Source: Ascidia mentula (lineage: Eukaryota > Chordata > Ascidiacea > Phlebobranchia > Ascidiidae). Taken from it: DNA of 64,000 nucleotides. Positions 38,155-52,525 of this stretch are shown here, one piece after another. A program made the translations under genes and the position numbers. How positions within the stretch are numbered: the first letter of the stretch is position 1; every line of letters starts with the position of its first letter. The DNA is taken from NCBI GenBank assembly GCA_947561715.1, contig OX387205.1:6825001-6889000 (forward strand). Direction: 5' to 3'. The notes below the pieces were generated by a model. It worked only from the letters and a program-made list of their open reading frames with translations, ran no database searches and was not told the DNA's origin.

Positions 38155-40362
38155 AAGCTTGTAATGAAAAAAAATATTTTTTATCGAAAAGTCATATACT
38201 GCAAAATGGACAAGTGCTGAAATCGCACAGTTACATACGTTGTGCAACCGCAAAAGCAATACTGGAGTATCAGCGTTTTCCACTGTATAATAAAGCTTGT
38301 ACTGAAAAAAAATATTTTTTATCGAAAAGTCATATACTGCAAAATGGACAAGTGCTGAAAGCGCATAGTTACATACGTTGTGCAACCGCAAACGCAATAC
38401 TGGAGTATCAGCGTTTTCCACTGTATAATAAAGCTTGTAATGAAAAAAAATATTTTTTATCGAAAAGTCATATACTGCAAAATGGACAAGTGCTGAAAGC
38501 GCATAGTTACATACGTTGTGCAACCGCAAACGCAATACTGGAGTATCAGCGTTTTCCACTGTATAATAAAGCTTGTAATGAAAAAAAATATTTTTTATCG
38601 AAAAGTCATATACTGCAAAATGGACATGTGCTGAAATCGCATGGTTACATACGTTGTGCAACCGCAAACTCAGTACTGGAGTATCAGCGTTTTCCACTGT
38701 ATAATAAAGCTTGTACTGAAAAAAAATATTTTTTATCGAAAAGTCATATACTGCAAAATGGACAAGTGCTGAAATCGCATGGTTACATACGTTGTGCAAC
38801 CGCAAACTCAGTACTGGAGTATCAGCGTTTTCCACTGTATAATAAAGCTTGTACTGAAAAAAAATGTTTTTTATCGAAAAGTCATATACTGCAAAATGGA
38901 CAAGTGCTGAAAGCGCATAGTTACATAAGTTGTGCAACCGCAAACGCAATACTGGAGTATCAGCGTTTTCCACTGTATAATAAAGCTTGTAATGAAAAAA
39001 AATATTTTTTATCGAAAAGTCATATACTGCAAAATGGACAAGTGCTGAAATCGCATAGTTACATACGTCGTGCAACCGCAAACTCAGTACTGGAGTATCA
39101 GCGTTTTCCACTGTATAATAAAGCTTGTACTGAAAAAAAATATTTTTTATCGAAAAGTCATATACTGCAAAATGGACATGTGCTGAAATCGCATGGTTAC
39201 ATACGTTGTGCCACCGCAAACTCAGTACTGGAGTATCAGCGTTTTCCACTGTATAATAAAGCTTGTTCTGAAAAAAAATATTTTTTATCGAAAAGTCATA
39301 TACTGCAAAATGGACAAGTGCTGAAATCGCATAGTTACATACGTCGTGCAACCGCAAAAGCAATACTGGAGTATCAGCGTTTTCCACTGTATAATAAAGC
39401 TTGTACTGAAAAAAAATATTTTTTATCGAAAAGTCATATACTGCAAAATGGACAAGTGCTGAAAGCGCATAGTTACATACGTTGTGCAACCGCAAACGCA
39501 ATACTGGAGTATCAGCGTTTTCCACTGTATAATAAAGCTTGTAATGAAAAAAAATATTTTTTATCGAAAAGTCATATACTGCAAAATGGACAAGTGCTGA
39601 AAGCGCATAGTTACATACGTTGTGCAACCGCAAACGCAATACTGGAGTATCAGCGTTTTCCACTGTATAATAAAGCTTGTAATGAAAAAAAATATTTTTT
39701 ATCGAAAAGTCATATACTGCAAAATGGACATGTGCTGAAATCGCATGGTTACATACGTTGTGCAACCGCAAACTCAGTACTGGAGTATCAGCGTTTTCCA
39801 CTGTATAATAAAGCTTGTACTGAAAAAAAATATTTTTTATCGAAAAGTCATATACTGCAAAATGGACAAGTGCTGAAATCGCATGGTTACATACGTTGTG
39901 CAACCGCAAACTCAGTACTGGAGTATCAGCGTTTTCCACTGTATAATAAAGCTTGTACTGAAAAAAAATATTTTTTATCGAAAAGTCATATACTGCAAAA
40001 TGGACAAGTGCTGAAAGCGCATAGTTACATAAGTTGTGCAACCGCAAACGCAATACTGGAGTATCAGCGTTTTCCACTGTATAATAAAGCTTGTAATGAA
40101 AAAAAATATTTTTTATCGAAAAGTCATATACTGCAAAATGGACAAGTGCTGAAATCGCATAGTTACATACGTCGTGCAACCGCAAACTCAGTACTGGAGT
40201 ATCAGCGTTTTCCACTGTATAATAAAGCTTGTACTGAAAAAAAATATTTTTTATCGAAAAGTCATATACTGCAAAATGGACATGTGCTGAAATCGCATGG
40301 TTACATACGTTGTGCCACCGCAAACTCAGTACTGGAGTATCAGCGTTTTCCACTGTATAATA
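38155..40362 (-). repeat. Octameric HOR, two copies of exactly 1,104 bp
   Basis: HindIII boundaries at 38,155, 39,259 and 40,363 are 1,104 bp apart, which is exactly 8 x 138. The order of the eight monomer types is the same in both copies, with a few differences, such as AAAATGTTTTTTATC near 38,863 in copy 1 only. Neither copy contains a net indel. Both strands are therefore open across the whole region, which gives the longest spurious frames of the window (about 945-950 codons). Confidence 0.9.
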
Positions 40363-42988
40363 AAGCTTGTTCTGAAAAAAAATATTTTTTATCGAAAAGT
40401 CATATACTGCAAAATGGACAAGTGCTGAAATCGCATGGTTACATACGTTGTGCAACCGCAAACTCAGTACTGGATTATCAGCGTTTTCCACTGTATAATA
40501 AAGCTTGTACTGAAAAAAAATATTTTTTATCGAAAAGTCATATACTGCAAAATGGACAAGTGCTGAAAGCGCATATGTTACATACGTTGTGCAACCGCAA
40601 ACGCAATACTGGAGTATCAGCGTTTTCCACTGTATAGTAAAGCTTGTAATGAAAAAAAATATTTTTTATCGAAAAGTCATTTCCTGCAAAATGGACAAGT
40701 GCTGAAATCGCACAGTTACATACGTTGTGCAACCGCAAAAGCAATACTGGAGTATCAGCGTTTTCCACTGTATAATAAAGCTTGTACTGAAAGAAAATAT
40801 TTTTTATCGAAAAGTCATATACTGCAAAATGGACAAGTGCTGAAATCGCACAGTTACATACGTTGTGCAACCGCAAACTCAGTACTGGAGTATCAGCGTT
40901 TTCCACTGTATAATAAAGCTTGTAAAGAAAAAAAATATTTTTTATCGAAAAGTCATATACTGCAAAATGGACAAGTGCTGAAAGCGCATAGTTACATACG
41001 TTGTGCAACCGCAAACTCAGTACTGGAGTATCAGCGTTTTCCACTGTATAATAAAGCTTGTAATGAAAAAAAATATTTTTTATCGAAAAGTCATATACTG
41101 CAAAATGGACAAGTGCTGAAATCGCATAGTTACATACGTTGTGCAACCGCAAACTCAGTACTGGAGTATCAGCGTTTTCCACTGTATAATAAAGCTTGTA
41201 ATGAAAAAAAATATTTTTTGTCGAAAAGTCATATACTGCAAAATGGATAAGTGCTGAAAGCGCATAGTTACATACGTTGTGCAACCGCAAACTCAGTACT
41301 GGAGTATCAGCGTTTTCCACTGTATAATAAAGCTTGTACTGAAAAAAAATATTTTTTATCGAAAAGTCATATACTGCAAAATGGACAAGTGCTGAAATCG
41401 CATGGTTACATACGTTGTGCAACCGCAAACTTAGTACTGGAGTATCAGCGTTTTCCACTGTATAATAAAGCTTGTGCTGAAAAAAAATATTTTTTATCGA
41501 AAAATCATATACTGCAAAATGGACAAGTGCTGAAAGCGCATAGTTACATACGTTGTGCAACCGCAAACGCAATACTGGAGTATCAGCGTTTTCCATTGTA
41601 TAATAAAGCTTGTAATGAAAATAAATATTTTTTATCGAAAAGTCATATACTGCAAAATGGACAAGTGCTGAAATCGCACAGTTACATACGTTGTGCAACC
41701 GCAAAAGCAATACTGGAGTATCAGCGTTTTCCACTGTATAATAAAGCTTGTACTGAAAAAAAATATTTTTTATCGAAAAGTCATATACTGCAAAATGGAC
41801 AAGTGCTGAAAGCGCATAGTTACATACGTTGTGCAACCGCAAACGCAATACTGGAGTATCAGCGTTTTCCACTGTATAATAAAGCTTGTAATGAAAAAAA
41901 ATATTTTTTATCGAAAAGTCATATACTGCAAAATGGACATGTGCTGAAATCGCATGGTTACATACGTTGTGCAACCGGAAACTCAGTACTGGAGTATCAG
42001 CGTTTTCCACTGTATAATAAAGCTTGTTCTGAAAAAAAAATATTTTTTATCGAAAAGTCATATACTGCAAAATGGACAAGTGCTGAAATCTCATGGTTAC
42101 ATACGTTGTGCAACCGCAAACTCAGTACTGGATTATCAGCGTTTTCCACTGTATAATAAAGCTTGTACTGAAAAAAAATATTTTTTATAGAAAAGTCATA
42201 TACTGCAAAATGGACAAGTGCTGAAAGCGCATATGTTACATACGTTGTGCAACCGCAAACGCAATACTGGAGTATCAGCGTTTTCCACTGTATAGTAAAG
42301 CTTGTAATGAAAAAAAATATTTTTTATCGAAAAGTCATTTCCTGCAAAATGGACAAGTGCTGAAATCGCACAGTTACATACGTTGTACAACCGCAAAAGC
42401 AATACTGGAGTATCAGCGTTTTCCACTGTATAATAAAGCTTGTACTGAAAAAAAATATTTTTTATCGAAAAGTCATATACTGCAAATTGGACATGTGCTG
42501 AAATCGCATGGTTACATACGTTGTGCAACCGCAAACTCAGTACTGGAGTATCAGCGTTTTCCACTGTATAATAAAGCTTGTTCTGAAAAAAAATATTTTT
42601 TTTCGAAAAGTCATATATTGCAAAATGGACAAGTGCTGAAATCGCATGGTTACATACGTTGTGCAACCGCAAACTCAGTACTGGAGTATCAGCGTTTTCC
42701 ACTGTATAATAAAGCTTGTACTGAAAAAAAATATTTTTGATCGAAAAGTCATATACTGCAAAATGGACAAGTGCTGAAATCGCATGGTTACATACGTTGT
42801 GCAACCGCAAACTCAGTACTGGATTATCAGCGTTTTCCACTGTATAATAAAGCTTGTACTGAAAAAAAATATTTTTTATCGAAAAGTCATATACTGCAAA
42901 ATGGACAAGTGCTGAAAGCGCATATGTTACATACGTTGTGCAACCGCAAACGCAATACTGGAGTATCAGCGTTTTCCACTGTATAGTA
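40363..42988 (-). repeat. Mixed right-arm monomers with recurring CATATG cassettes
   Basis: Monomers of the three main types continue without interruption. CATATG/CATTTCCTGC cassettes occur near 40,570, 42,230 and 42,920. Equivalent monomer orders to 30.7-31.3 kb and 38.0-38.4 kb can be recognised over a few monomers each. I found no single clean period here. Confidence 0.7.
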
Positions 42989-45115
42989 AAGCTTGTAATG
43001 AAAAAAAATATTTTTTATCGAAAAGTCATTTCCTGCAAAATGGACAAGTGCTGAAATCGCACAGTTACATACGTTGTGCAACCGCAAAAGCAATACTGGA
43101 GTATCAGCGTTTTCCACTGTATAATAAAGCTTGTAGTGAAAAAAAATATTTTTTATCGAAAAGTCATATACTGCAAAATGGATAAGTGCTGAAAGCGCAT
43201 AGTTACATACGTTGTTCAACCGCAAACTCAGTACTGGAGTATCAGCGTTTTCCACTGTATAATAAAGCTTGTAATGAAAAAAAATATTTTTTATCGAAAA
43301 GTCATATACTGCAAAATGGACAAGTGCTGAAATCGCATAGTTACATACGTTGTGCAACCGCAAACTCGGTACTGGAGTATCAGCGTTTTCCACTGTATAA
43401 TAAAGCTTGTAATGAAAAAAAATATTTTTTATCGAAAAGTCATATACTGCAAAATGGATAAGTGCTGAAAGCGCATAGTTACATACGTTGTTCAACCGCA
43501 AACTCAGTACTGGAGTATCAGCGTTTTCCACTGTATAATAAAGCTTGTAATGAAAAAAAATATTTTTTATCGAAAAGTCATATACTGCAAAATGGACAAG
43601 TGCTGAAATCGCACAGTCACATACGTTGTGCAACCGCAAAAGCAATACTGGAGTATCAGCGTTTACCACTGTATAATAAAGCTTGTACTGAAAAAAAATA
43701 TTTTTTATCGAAAAGTCATATACTGCAAAATGGACAAGTGCTGAAATCGCATAGTTACATACGTTGTGCAACCGCAAACTCAGTGCTGGAGTATCAGCGT
43801 TTTCCACTGTGTAATAAAGCTTGTACTGTAAAAAAAACATTTTTTATCGAAAAGTCATATACTGCAAAATGGACAAGTGCTGAAATCGCACAGTTATACG
43901 TTGTGCAACCGCAAAAGCAATACTGGAGTATCAGCGTTTACCACTGTATAATAAAGCTTGTACTGAAAAAAAATATTTTTTATCGAAAAGTCATATACTG
44001 CAAAATGGACAAGTGCTGAAATCGCATAGTTACATACGTTGTGCAACCGCAAACGCAATACTGGAGTATCAGCGTTTTCCACTGTATAATAAAGCTTGTA
44101 ATGAAAAAAAATATTTTTTATCGAAAAGTCATTTCCTGCAAAATGGACAAGTGCTGAAATCGCACAGTTACATACGTTGTGCAACCGCAAAAGCAATACT
44201 GGAGTATCAGCGTTTTCCACTGTATAATAAAGCTTGTAGTGAAAAAAAATATTTTTTATCGAAAAGTCATATACTGCAAAATGGATAAGTGCTGAAAGCG
44301 CATAGTTACATACGTTGTTCAACCGCAAACTCAGTACTGGAGTATCAGCGTTTTCCACTGTATAATAAAGCTTGTAATGAAAAAAAATATTTTTTATCGA
44401 AAAGTCATATACTGCAAAATGGACAAGTGCTGAAATCGCATAGTTACATACGTTGTGCAACCGCAAACTCGGTACTGGAGTATCAGCGTTTTCCACTGTA
44501 TAATAAAGCTTGTAATGAAAAAAAATATTTTTTATCGAAAAGTCATATACTGCAAAATGGATAAGTGCTGAAAGCGCATAGTTACATACGTTGTTCAACC
44601 GCAAACTCAGTACTGGAGTATCAGCGTTTTCCACTGTATAATAAAGCTTGTAATGAAAAAAAATATTTTTTATCGAAAAGTCATATACTGCAAAATGGAC
44701 AAGTGCTGAAATCGCACAGTCACATACGTTGTGCAACCGCAAAAGCAATACTGGAGTATCAGCGTTTACCACTGTATAATAAAGCTTGTACTGAAAAAAA
44801 ATATTTTTTATCGAAAAGTCATATACTGCAAAATGGACAAGTGCTGAAATCGCATAGTTACATACGTTGTGCAACCGCAAACTCAGTGCTGGAGTATCAG
44901 CGTTTTCCACTGTGTAATAAAGCTTGTACTGTAAAAAAAACATTTTTTATCGAAAAGTCATATACTGCAAAATGGACAAGTGCTGAAATCGCACAGTTAT
45001 ACGTTGTGCAACCGCAAAAGCAATACTGGAGTATCAGCGTTTACCACTGTATAATAAAGCTTGTACTGAAAAAAAATATTTTTTATCGAAAAGTCATATA
45101 CTGCAAAATGGACAA
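42989..45115 (-). repeat. Octameric HOR with a 3-bp-deleted monomer, two copies (1,103 bp)
   Basis: Equivalent HindIII boundaries lie at 42,989 and 44,092. Equivalent internal points (43,127/44,230; 43,462/44,565) are also 1,103 bp apart. Both copies contain a monomer lacking 3 bp (CACAGTTATACG, near 43,890 and 44,993) and the GCTTGTAGTG variant. The shared rare deletion proves block duplication. The second copy departs from the first at about 45,116. Confidence 0.88.
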
Positions 45116-48100
45116 GTGCTGAAATCGCATGGTTACATACGTTGTGCAACCGCAAACTTAGTACTGGAGTATCAGCGTTTTCCACTGTATAATAAAGCTT
45201 GTACTGAAAAAAAATATTTTTTATCGAAAAGTCATATACTGCAAAATGGACAAGTGCTGAAAGCGCATAGTTACATACGTTGTGCAACCGCAAACGCAAT
45301 ACTGGAGTATCAGCGTTTTCCACTGTATAATAAAGCTTGTAATGAAAAAAAATATTTTTTATCGAAAAGTCATATACTGCAAAATGGACAAGTGCTGAAA
45401 TCGCACAGTTACATACGTTGTGCAACCGCAAAAGCAATACTGGAGTATCAGCGTTTTCCACTGTATAATAAAGCTTGTAATGAAAAAAAAAATTTTTTAT
45501 CGAAAAGTCATATACTGCAAAATGGACAAGTGCTGAAAGCGCATAGTTACATACGTTGTGCAACCGCAAACGCAATACTGGAGTATCAGCGTTTTCCACT
45601 GTATAATAAAGCTTGTAATGAAAAAAAATATTTTTTATCGAAAAGTCATATACTGCAAAATGGACATGTGCTGAAATCGCATGGTTACATACGTTGTGCA
45701 ACCGCAAACGCAATACTGGAGTATCAGCGTTTTCCACTGTATAATAAAGCTTGTAATGAAAAAAAATATTTTTTATCGAAAAGTCATATACTGCAAAATG
45801 GACAAGTGCTGAAATCGCATAGTTACATACGTTGTGCAACCGCAAACTCAGTACTGGAGTATCAGCGTTTTCCACTGTATAATAAACTTGTACAGAAAAA
45901 AAATATTTTTTATCGAAAAGTCATATACTGCAAAATGGACAAGTGCTGAAATCGCATAGTTACATACGTTGTACAACCGCAAAAGCAATACTGGAGTACC
46001 AGCGTTTTTCACTGTATAATAAAGCTTGTACTAAAAAAAAATATTTTTTATCGAAAAGTCATATACTGCAAAATGGACAAGTGCTGAAATCGCATAGTTA
46101 CATACGTTGTGCAACCGCAAACTCAGTACTGGAGTATCAGCGTTTTCCACTGTATAATAAATTAAAGCTTGTACTGAAAAAAAATATTTTTTATCGAAAA
46201 GTCATATACTGCAAAATGGACAAGTGTTGAAATCGCATAGTCACATACGTTGTGCAACCGCAAACTCAGTACTGGAGTATCAGCGTTTTCCACTGTATAA
46301 TAAAGCTTGTAATGAAAAAAAATATTTTTTATCGAAAAGTCATATACTGCAAAATGGACAAGTGCTGAAATCGCATAGTTACATACGTTGTGCAACCGCA
46401 AACGCAATACTGGAGTATTAGCGTTTTCCACTGTTAAATAAAGCTTGTAATAAAAAAAAATATTTTTTATCGAAAAGTCATATACTGCAAAATGGACATG
46501 TGCTGAAATCGCATGGTTACATACGTTGTGCAACCGCAAACTCAGTACTGGAGTATCAGCGTTTTCCACTGTATAATAAAGCTTGTACAGAAAAAAAATA
46601 TTTTTTATCGAAAAGTCATATACTGCAAAATGGACAAGTGCTGAAATCGCATGGTTACATACGTTGTGCAACCGCAAAAGCAATACTGGAGTACCAGCGT
46701 TTTCCACTGCATAATAAAGCTTGTACTAAAAAAAAATATTTTTTATCGAAAAGTCATATACTGCAAAATGGACAAGTGCTGAAAGCGCATAGTTACATAC
46801 GTTGTGCAACCGCAAACTCATTACTGGAGTATCAGCGTTTTCCACTGTATAATAAAGCTTGTACTGAAAAAAAATATTTTTTATCGAAAAGTCATATACT
46901 GCAAAATGGACAAGTGCTGAAATCGCATAGTTACATACGTTGTGCAACCGCAAACGTAATACTGGAGTATTAGCGTTTTCCACTGTATAATAAAGCTTGT
47001 AATGAAAAAAAATATTTTTTATCGAAAAGTCATATACTGCAAAATCGACAAGTGCTGAAAGCGCATAGTTACATACGTTGTGCAACCGCAAACGCAATAC
47101 TGGAGTATCAGCGTTTTCCACTGTATAATAAAGCTTGTAATGAAAAAAAATATTTTTTATCGAAAAGTCATATACTGCAAAATGGACAAGTGCTGAAATC
47201 GCATGGTTACATACGTTGTGCAACCGCAAAAGCAATACTGGAGTATCAGCGTTTTCCACTGTATAATAAAGCTTGTACTAAAAAAAAATATTTTTTATCG
47301 AAAAGTCATATACTGCAAAATGGACAAGTGCTGAAATCGCATAGTTACATACGTTGTGCAACCGCAAACTCAGTACTGGAGTATCAGCGTTTTCCACTGT
47401 ATAATAAAGCTTGTACTGAAAAAAAATATTTTTTATCGAAAAGTCATATACTGCAAAATGGACAAGTGCTGAAATCGCACAGTTACATACGTTGTGCAAC
47501 CGCAAAAGCAATACTGGAGTATCAGCGTTTACCACTGTATAATAAAGCTTGTACTGAAAAAAAATATTTTTTATCGAAAAGTCATATACTGCAAAATGGA
47601 CAAGTGCTGAAATCGCATGGTTACATACGTTGTGCAACCGCAAACTTAGTACTGGAGTATCAGCGTTTTCCACTGTACAATAAAGCTTGTACTGAAAAAA
47701 AATATTTTTTATCGAAAAGTCATATACTGCAAAATGGACAAGTGCTGAAATCGCATAGTTACATACGTTGTGCAACCGCAAAAGCAATACTGGAGTACCA
47801 GCGTTTTTCACTGTATAATAAAGATTGTACTAAAAAAAAATATTTTTTATCGAAAAGTCATGTACTGCAAAATGGACAAGTGCTGAAATCGCATGGTTAC
47901 ATACGTTGTGCAACCGCAAACTCAGTACTGGAGTATCAGCGTTTTCCAATGTATAATAAAGCTTGTACTGAAAAAAAATATTTTTTATCGAAAAGTCATA
48001 TACTGCAAAATGGACAAGTGCTGAAATCGCATGGTTACATACGTTGTGCAACCGTAAACTCAGTACTGGAGTATCAGCGTTTTCCACTGTATAATAAAGC

Positions 48101-48377
48101 TTGTACTGAAAAAAAATATTTTTTATCGAAAAGTCATATACTGCAAAATGGACAAGTGCTGAAAGCGCATAGTTACATACGTTGTGCAATCGCAAACGCA
48201 ATACTGGAGTATCAGCGTTTTCCACTGTATAATAAAGCTTGTAATGAAAAAAAATATTTTTTATCGAAAAGTCATATACTGCAAAATGGACAAGTGCTGA
48301 AATCGCATAGTTACATACGTTGTGCAACCGCAAACTCAGTACTGGAGTATCAGCGTTTTCCACTGTATAATAAATTA
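45116..48377 (-). repeat. Partial members of the 30-monomer HOR family
   Basis: The 5-bp insertion marker TAAATTAAAGCTT occurs at 46,165 and again at 48,378 (2,213 bp apart, 16 monomers). Monomer order between them resembles the later full units but lacks parts. Private variants include ACTGTTAAATAAAGC near 46,432 and CAATCGCAAACGC near 48,188. Confidence 0.75.
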
Positions 48378-51300
48378 AAGCTTGTACTAAAAAAAAATAT
48401 TTTTTATCGAAAAGTCATATACTGCAAAATGGACAAGTGTTGAAATCGCATAGTCACATACGTTGTGCAACCGCAAACTCAGTACTGGAGTATCAGCGTT
48501 TTCCACTGTATAATAAAGCTTGTAATGAAAAAAAATATTTTTTATCGAAAAGTCATATACTGCAAAATGGACAAGTGCTGAAATCGCATAGTTACATACG
48601 TTGTGCAACCGCAAACGCAATACTGGAGTATCAGCGTTTTCCACTGTATAATAAAGCTTGTAATGAAAAAAAATATTTTTTATCGAAAAGTCATATACTG
48701 CAAAATGGACAAGTGCTGAAATCGCATAGTTACATACGTTGTGCAACCGCAAACGCAATACTGGAGTATTAGCGTTTTCCACTGTATAATAAAGCTTGTA
48801 ATAAAAAAAAATATTTTTTATCGAAAAGTCATATACTGCAAAATGGACATGTGCTGAAATCGCATGGTTACATACGTTGTGCAACCGCAAACTCAGTACT
48901 GGAGTATCAGCGTTTTCCACTGTATAATAAAGCTTGTACAGAAAAAAATATTTTTTATCGAAAAGTCATATACTGCAAAATGGACAAGTGCTGAAATCGC
49001 ATAGTTACATACGTTGTGCAACCGCAAAAGCAATACTGGAGTACCAGCCTTTTCCACAGTATAATAAAGCTTGTACTGAAAAAAAATATTTTTTATCGAA
49101 AAGTCATATACTGCAAAATGGACAAGTGCTGAAATCGCATGGTTACATACGTTGTGCAACCGCAAACTCAGTACTGGATTATCAGCGTTTTCCACTGTAT
49201 AATAAAGCATGTACTGAAAAAAAATATTTTTTATCGAAAAGTCATATACTGCAAAATGGACAAGTGCTGAAAGCGCATATGTTACATACGTTGTGCAACC
49301 GCAAACGCAATACTGGAGTATCAGCGTTTTCCACTGTATAATAAAGCTTGTAATGAAAAAAAATATTTTTTATCGAAAAGTCATATACTGCAAAATCGAC
49401 AAGTGCTGAAAGCGCATAGTTACATACGTTGTGCAACCGCAAACGCAATACTGGAGTATCAGCGTTTTCCACTGTATAATAAAGCTTGTAATGAAAAAAA
49501 ATATTTTTTATCGAAAAGTCATATACTGCAAAATGGACAAGTGCTGAAATCGCATGGTTACATACGTTGTGCAACCGCAAAAGCAATACTGGAGTATCAG
49601 CGTTTTCCACTGTATAATAAAGCTTGTACTGAAAAAAAATATTTTTTATCGAAAAGTCATATACTGCAAAATGGACAAGTGCTGAAATCGCATAGTTACA
49701 TACGTTGTGCAACCGCAAACTCAGTACTGGAGTATCAGCGTTTTCCACTGTATAATAAAGCTTGTACTGAAAAAAAATATTTTTTATCGAAAAGTCATAT
49801 ACTGCAAAATGGACAAGTGCTGAAATCGCACAGTTACATACGTTGTGCAACCGCAAAAGCAATACTGGAGTATCAGCGTTTACCACTGTATAATAAAGCT
49901 TGTACTGAAAAAAAATATTTTTTATCGAAAAGTCATATACTGCAAAATGGACAAGTGCTGAAATCGCATGGTTACATACGTTGTGCAACCGCAAACTTAA
50001 TACTGGAGTATCAGCGTTTTCCACTGTACAATAAAGCTTGTACTGAAAAAAAATATTTTTTATCGAAAAGTCATATACTGCAAAATGGACAAGTGCTGAA
50101 ATCGCATAGTTACATACGTTGTGCAACCGCAAAAGCAATACTGGAGTACCAGCGTTTTTCACTGTATAATAAAGATTGTACTAAAAAAAAATATTTTTTA
50201 TCGAAAAGTCATATACTGCAAAATGGACAAGTGCTGAAATCGCATGGTTACATACGTTGTGCAACCGCAAACTTAGTACTGGAGTATCAATGTTTTCCAC
50301 TGTATAATAAAGCTTGTACTGAAAAAAAATATTTTTTATCGAAAAGTCATATACTGCAAAATGGACAAGTGCTGAAATCGCATGGTTACATACGTTGTGC
50401 AACCGCAAACTCAGTACTGGAGTATCAGCGTTTTCCAATGTATAATAAAGCTTGTACTGAAAAAAAATATTTTTTATCGAAAAGTCATATACTGCAAAAT
50501 GGACAAGTGCTGAAATCGCATAGTTACATACGTTGTGCAACCGTAAAAGCAATACTGGAGTACCAGCGTTTTTCACTGTATAATAAAGCTTGTACTAAAA
50601 AAAAATATTTTTTATCGAAAAGTCATATACTGCAAAATGGACAAGTGCTGAAATCGCACAGTCACATACGTTGTGCAACCGCAAACTCAGTACTGGAGTA
50701 TCAGCGTTTTCCACTGTATAATAAAGCTTGTACTGAAAAAAAATATTTTTTCACGAAAAGTCATATACTGCAAAATGGACAAGTGCTGAAAGCGCATAGT
50801 TACATACGTTGTGCAACCGCAAACGCAATACTGGAGTATCAGCGTTTTCCACTGTATAATAAAGCTTGTAATGAAAAAAAATATTTTTTATCGAAAAGTC
50901 ATATACTGCAAAATGGACAAGTGCTGAAATCGCATAGTTACATACGTTGTGCAACCGCAAACTCAGTACTGGAGTATCAGCGTTTTCCACTGTATAATAA
51001 ACTTGTACAGAAAAAAAATATTTTTTATCGAAAAGTCATATACTGCAAAATGGACAAGTGCTGAAATCGCATAGTTACATACGTTGTGCAACCGCAAACT
51101 CAGTACTGGAGTATCAGCGTTTTCCACTGTATAATAAATTAAAGCTTGTACTAAAAAAAAATATTTTTTATCGAAAAGTCATATACTGCAAAATGGACAA
51201 GTGTTGAAATCGCATAGTCACATACGTTGTGCAACCGCAAACTCAGTACTGGAGTATCAGCGTTTTCCACTGTATAATAAAGCTTGTAATGAAAAAAAAT

Positions 51301-52525
51301 ATTTTTTATCGAAAAGTCATATACTGCAAAATGGACAAGTGCTGAAATCGCATAGTTACATACGTTGTGCAACCGCAAACGCAATACTGGAGTATCAGCG
51401 TTTTCCACTGTATAATAAAGCTTGTAATGAAAAAAAATATTTTTTATCGAAAAGTCATATACTGCAAAATGGACAAGTGCTGAAATCGCATAGTTACATA
51501 CGTTGTGCAACCGCAAACGCAATACTGGAGTATTAGCGTTTTCCACTGTATATTAAAGCTTGTAATGAAAAAAAATATTTTTTATCGAAAAGTCATATAC
51601 TGCAAAATGGACATGTGCTGAAATCGCATGGTTACATACGTTGTGCAACCGCAAACTCAGTACTGGAGTATCAGCGTTTTCCACTGTATAATAAAGCTTG
51701 TACAGAAAAAAATATTTTTTATCGAAAAGTCATATACTGCAAAATGGACAAGTGCTGAAATCGCATGGTTACATACGTTGTGCAACCGCAAACTTAGTAC
51801 TGGAGTATCAGCGTTTTCCACTGTACAATAAAGCTTGTACTGAAAAAAAATATTTTTTATCGAAAAGTCATATACTGCAAAATGGACAAGTGCTGAAATC
51901 GCATAGTTACATACGTTGTGCAACCGCAAAAGCAATACTGGAGTACCAGCGTTTTTCACTGTATAATAAAGATTGTACTAAAACAAAATATTTTTTATCG
52001 AAAAGTCATATACTGCAAAATGGACAAGTGCTGAAATCGCATGGTTACATACGTTGTGCAACCGCAAACTTAGTACTGGAGTATCAATGTTTTCCACGGT
52101 ATAATAAAGCTTGTACTGAAAAAAAATATTTTTTATCGAAAAGTCATATACTGCAAAATGGACAAGTGCTGAAATCGCATGGTTACATACGTTGTGCAAC
52201 CGCAAACTCAGTACTGGAGTATCAGCGTTTTCCAATGTATAATAAAGCTTGTACTGAAAAAAAATATTTTTTCACGAAAAGTCATATACTGCAAAATGGA
52301 CAAGTGCTGAAAGCGCATAGTTACATACGTTGTGCAACCGCAAACGCAATACTGGAGTATCAGCGTTTTCCACTGTATAATAAAGCTTGTAATGAAAAAA
52401 AATATTTTTTATCGAAAAGTCATATACTGCAAAATGGACAAGTGCTGAAATCGCATAGTTACATACGTTGTGCAACCGCAAACTCAGTACTGGAGTATCA
52501 GCGTTTTCCACTGTATAATAAATTA
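48378..52525 (-). repeat. 30-monomer HOR, copy H1 (4,148 bp)
   Basis: The unit is delimited by the TAAATTAAAGCTT marker at 48,378 and 52,526, with an internal marker at 51,142. Its length of 4,148 bp is 30 monomers plus 8 bp, mostly accounted for by the two 5-bp insertions. Monomer order and rare variants (CAGCCTTTTCCACAG, GCATGTACTG, CAATGTTTTCC, CCAATGTATAATAAAGC) recur in the next two copies. Confidence 0.88.

Noticed and set aside
37639-40637. Open frames of about 945-950 codons on both strands, and dozens of shorter ones across the array, as repeat-protein genes
   Set aside because: They follow directly from a 138-bp monomer divisible by three. They overlap on opposite strands, begin and end at random satellite variants, and have no promoter, signal peptide or unique domain.
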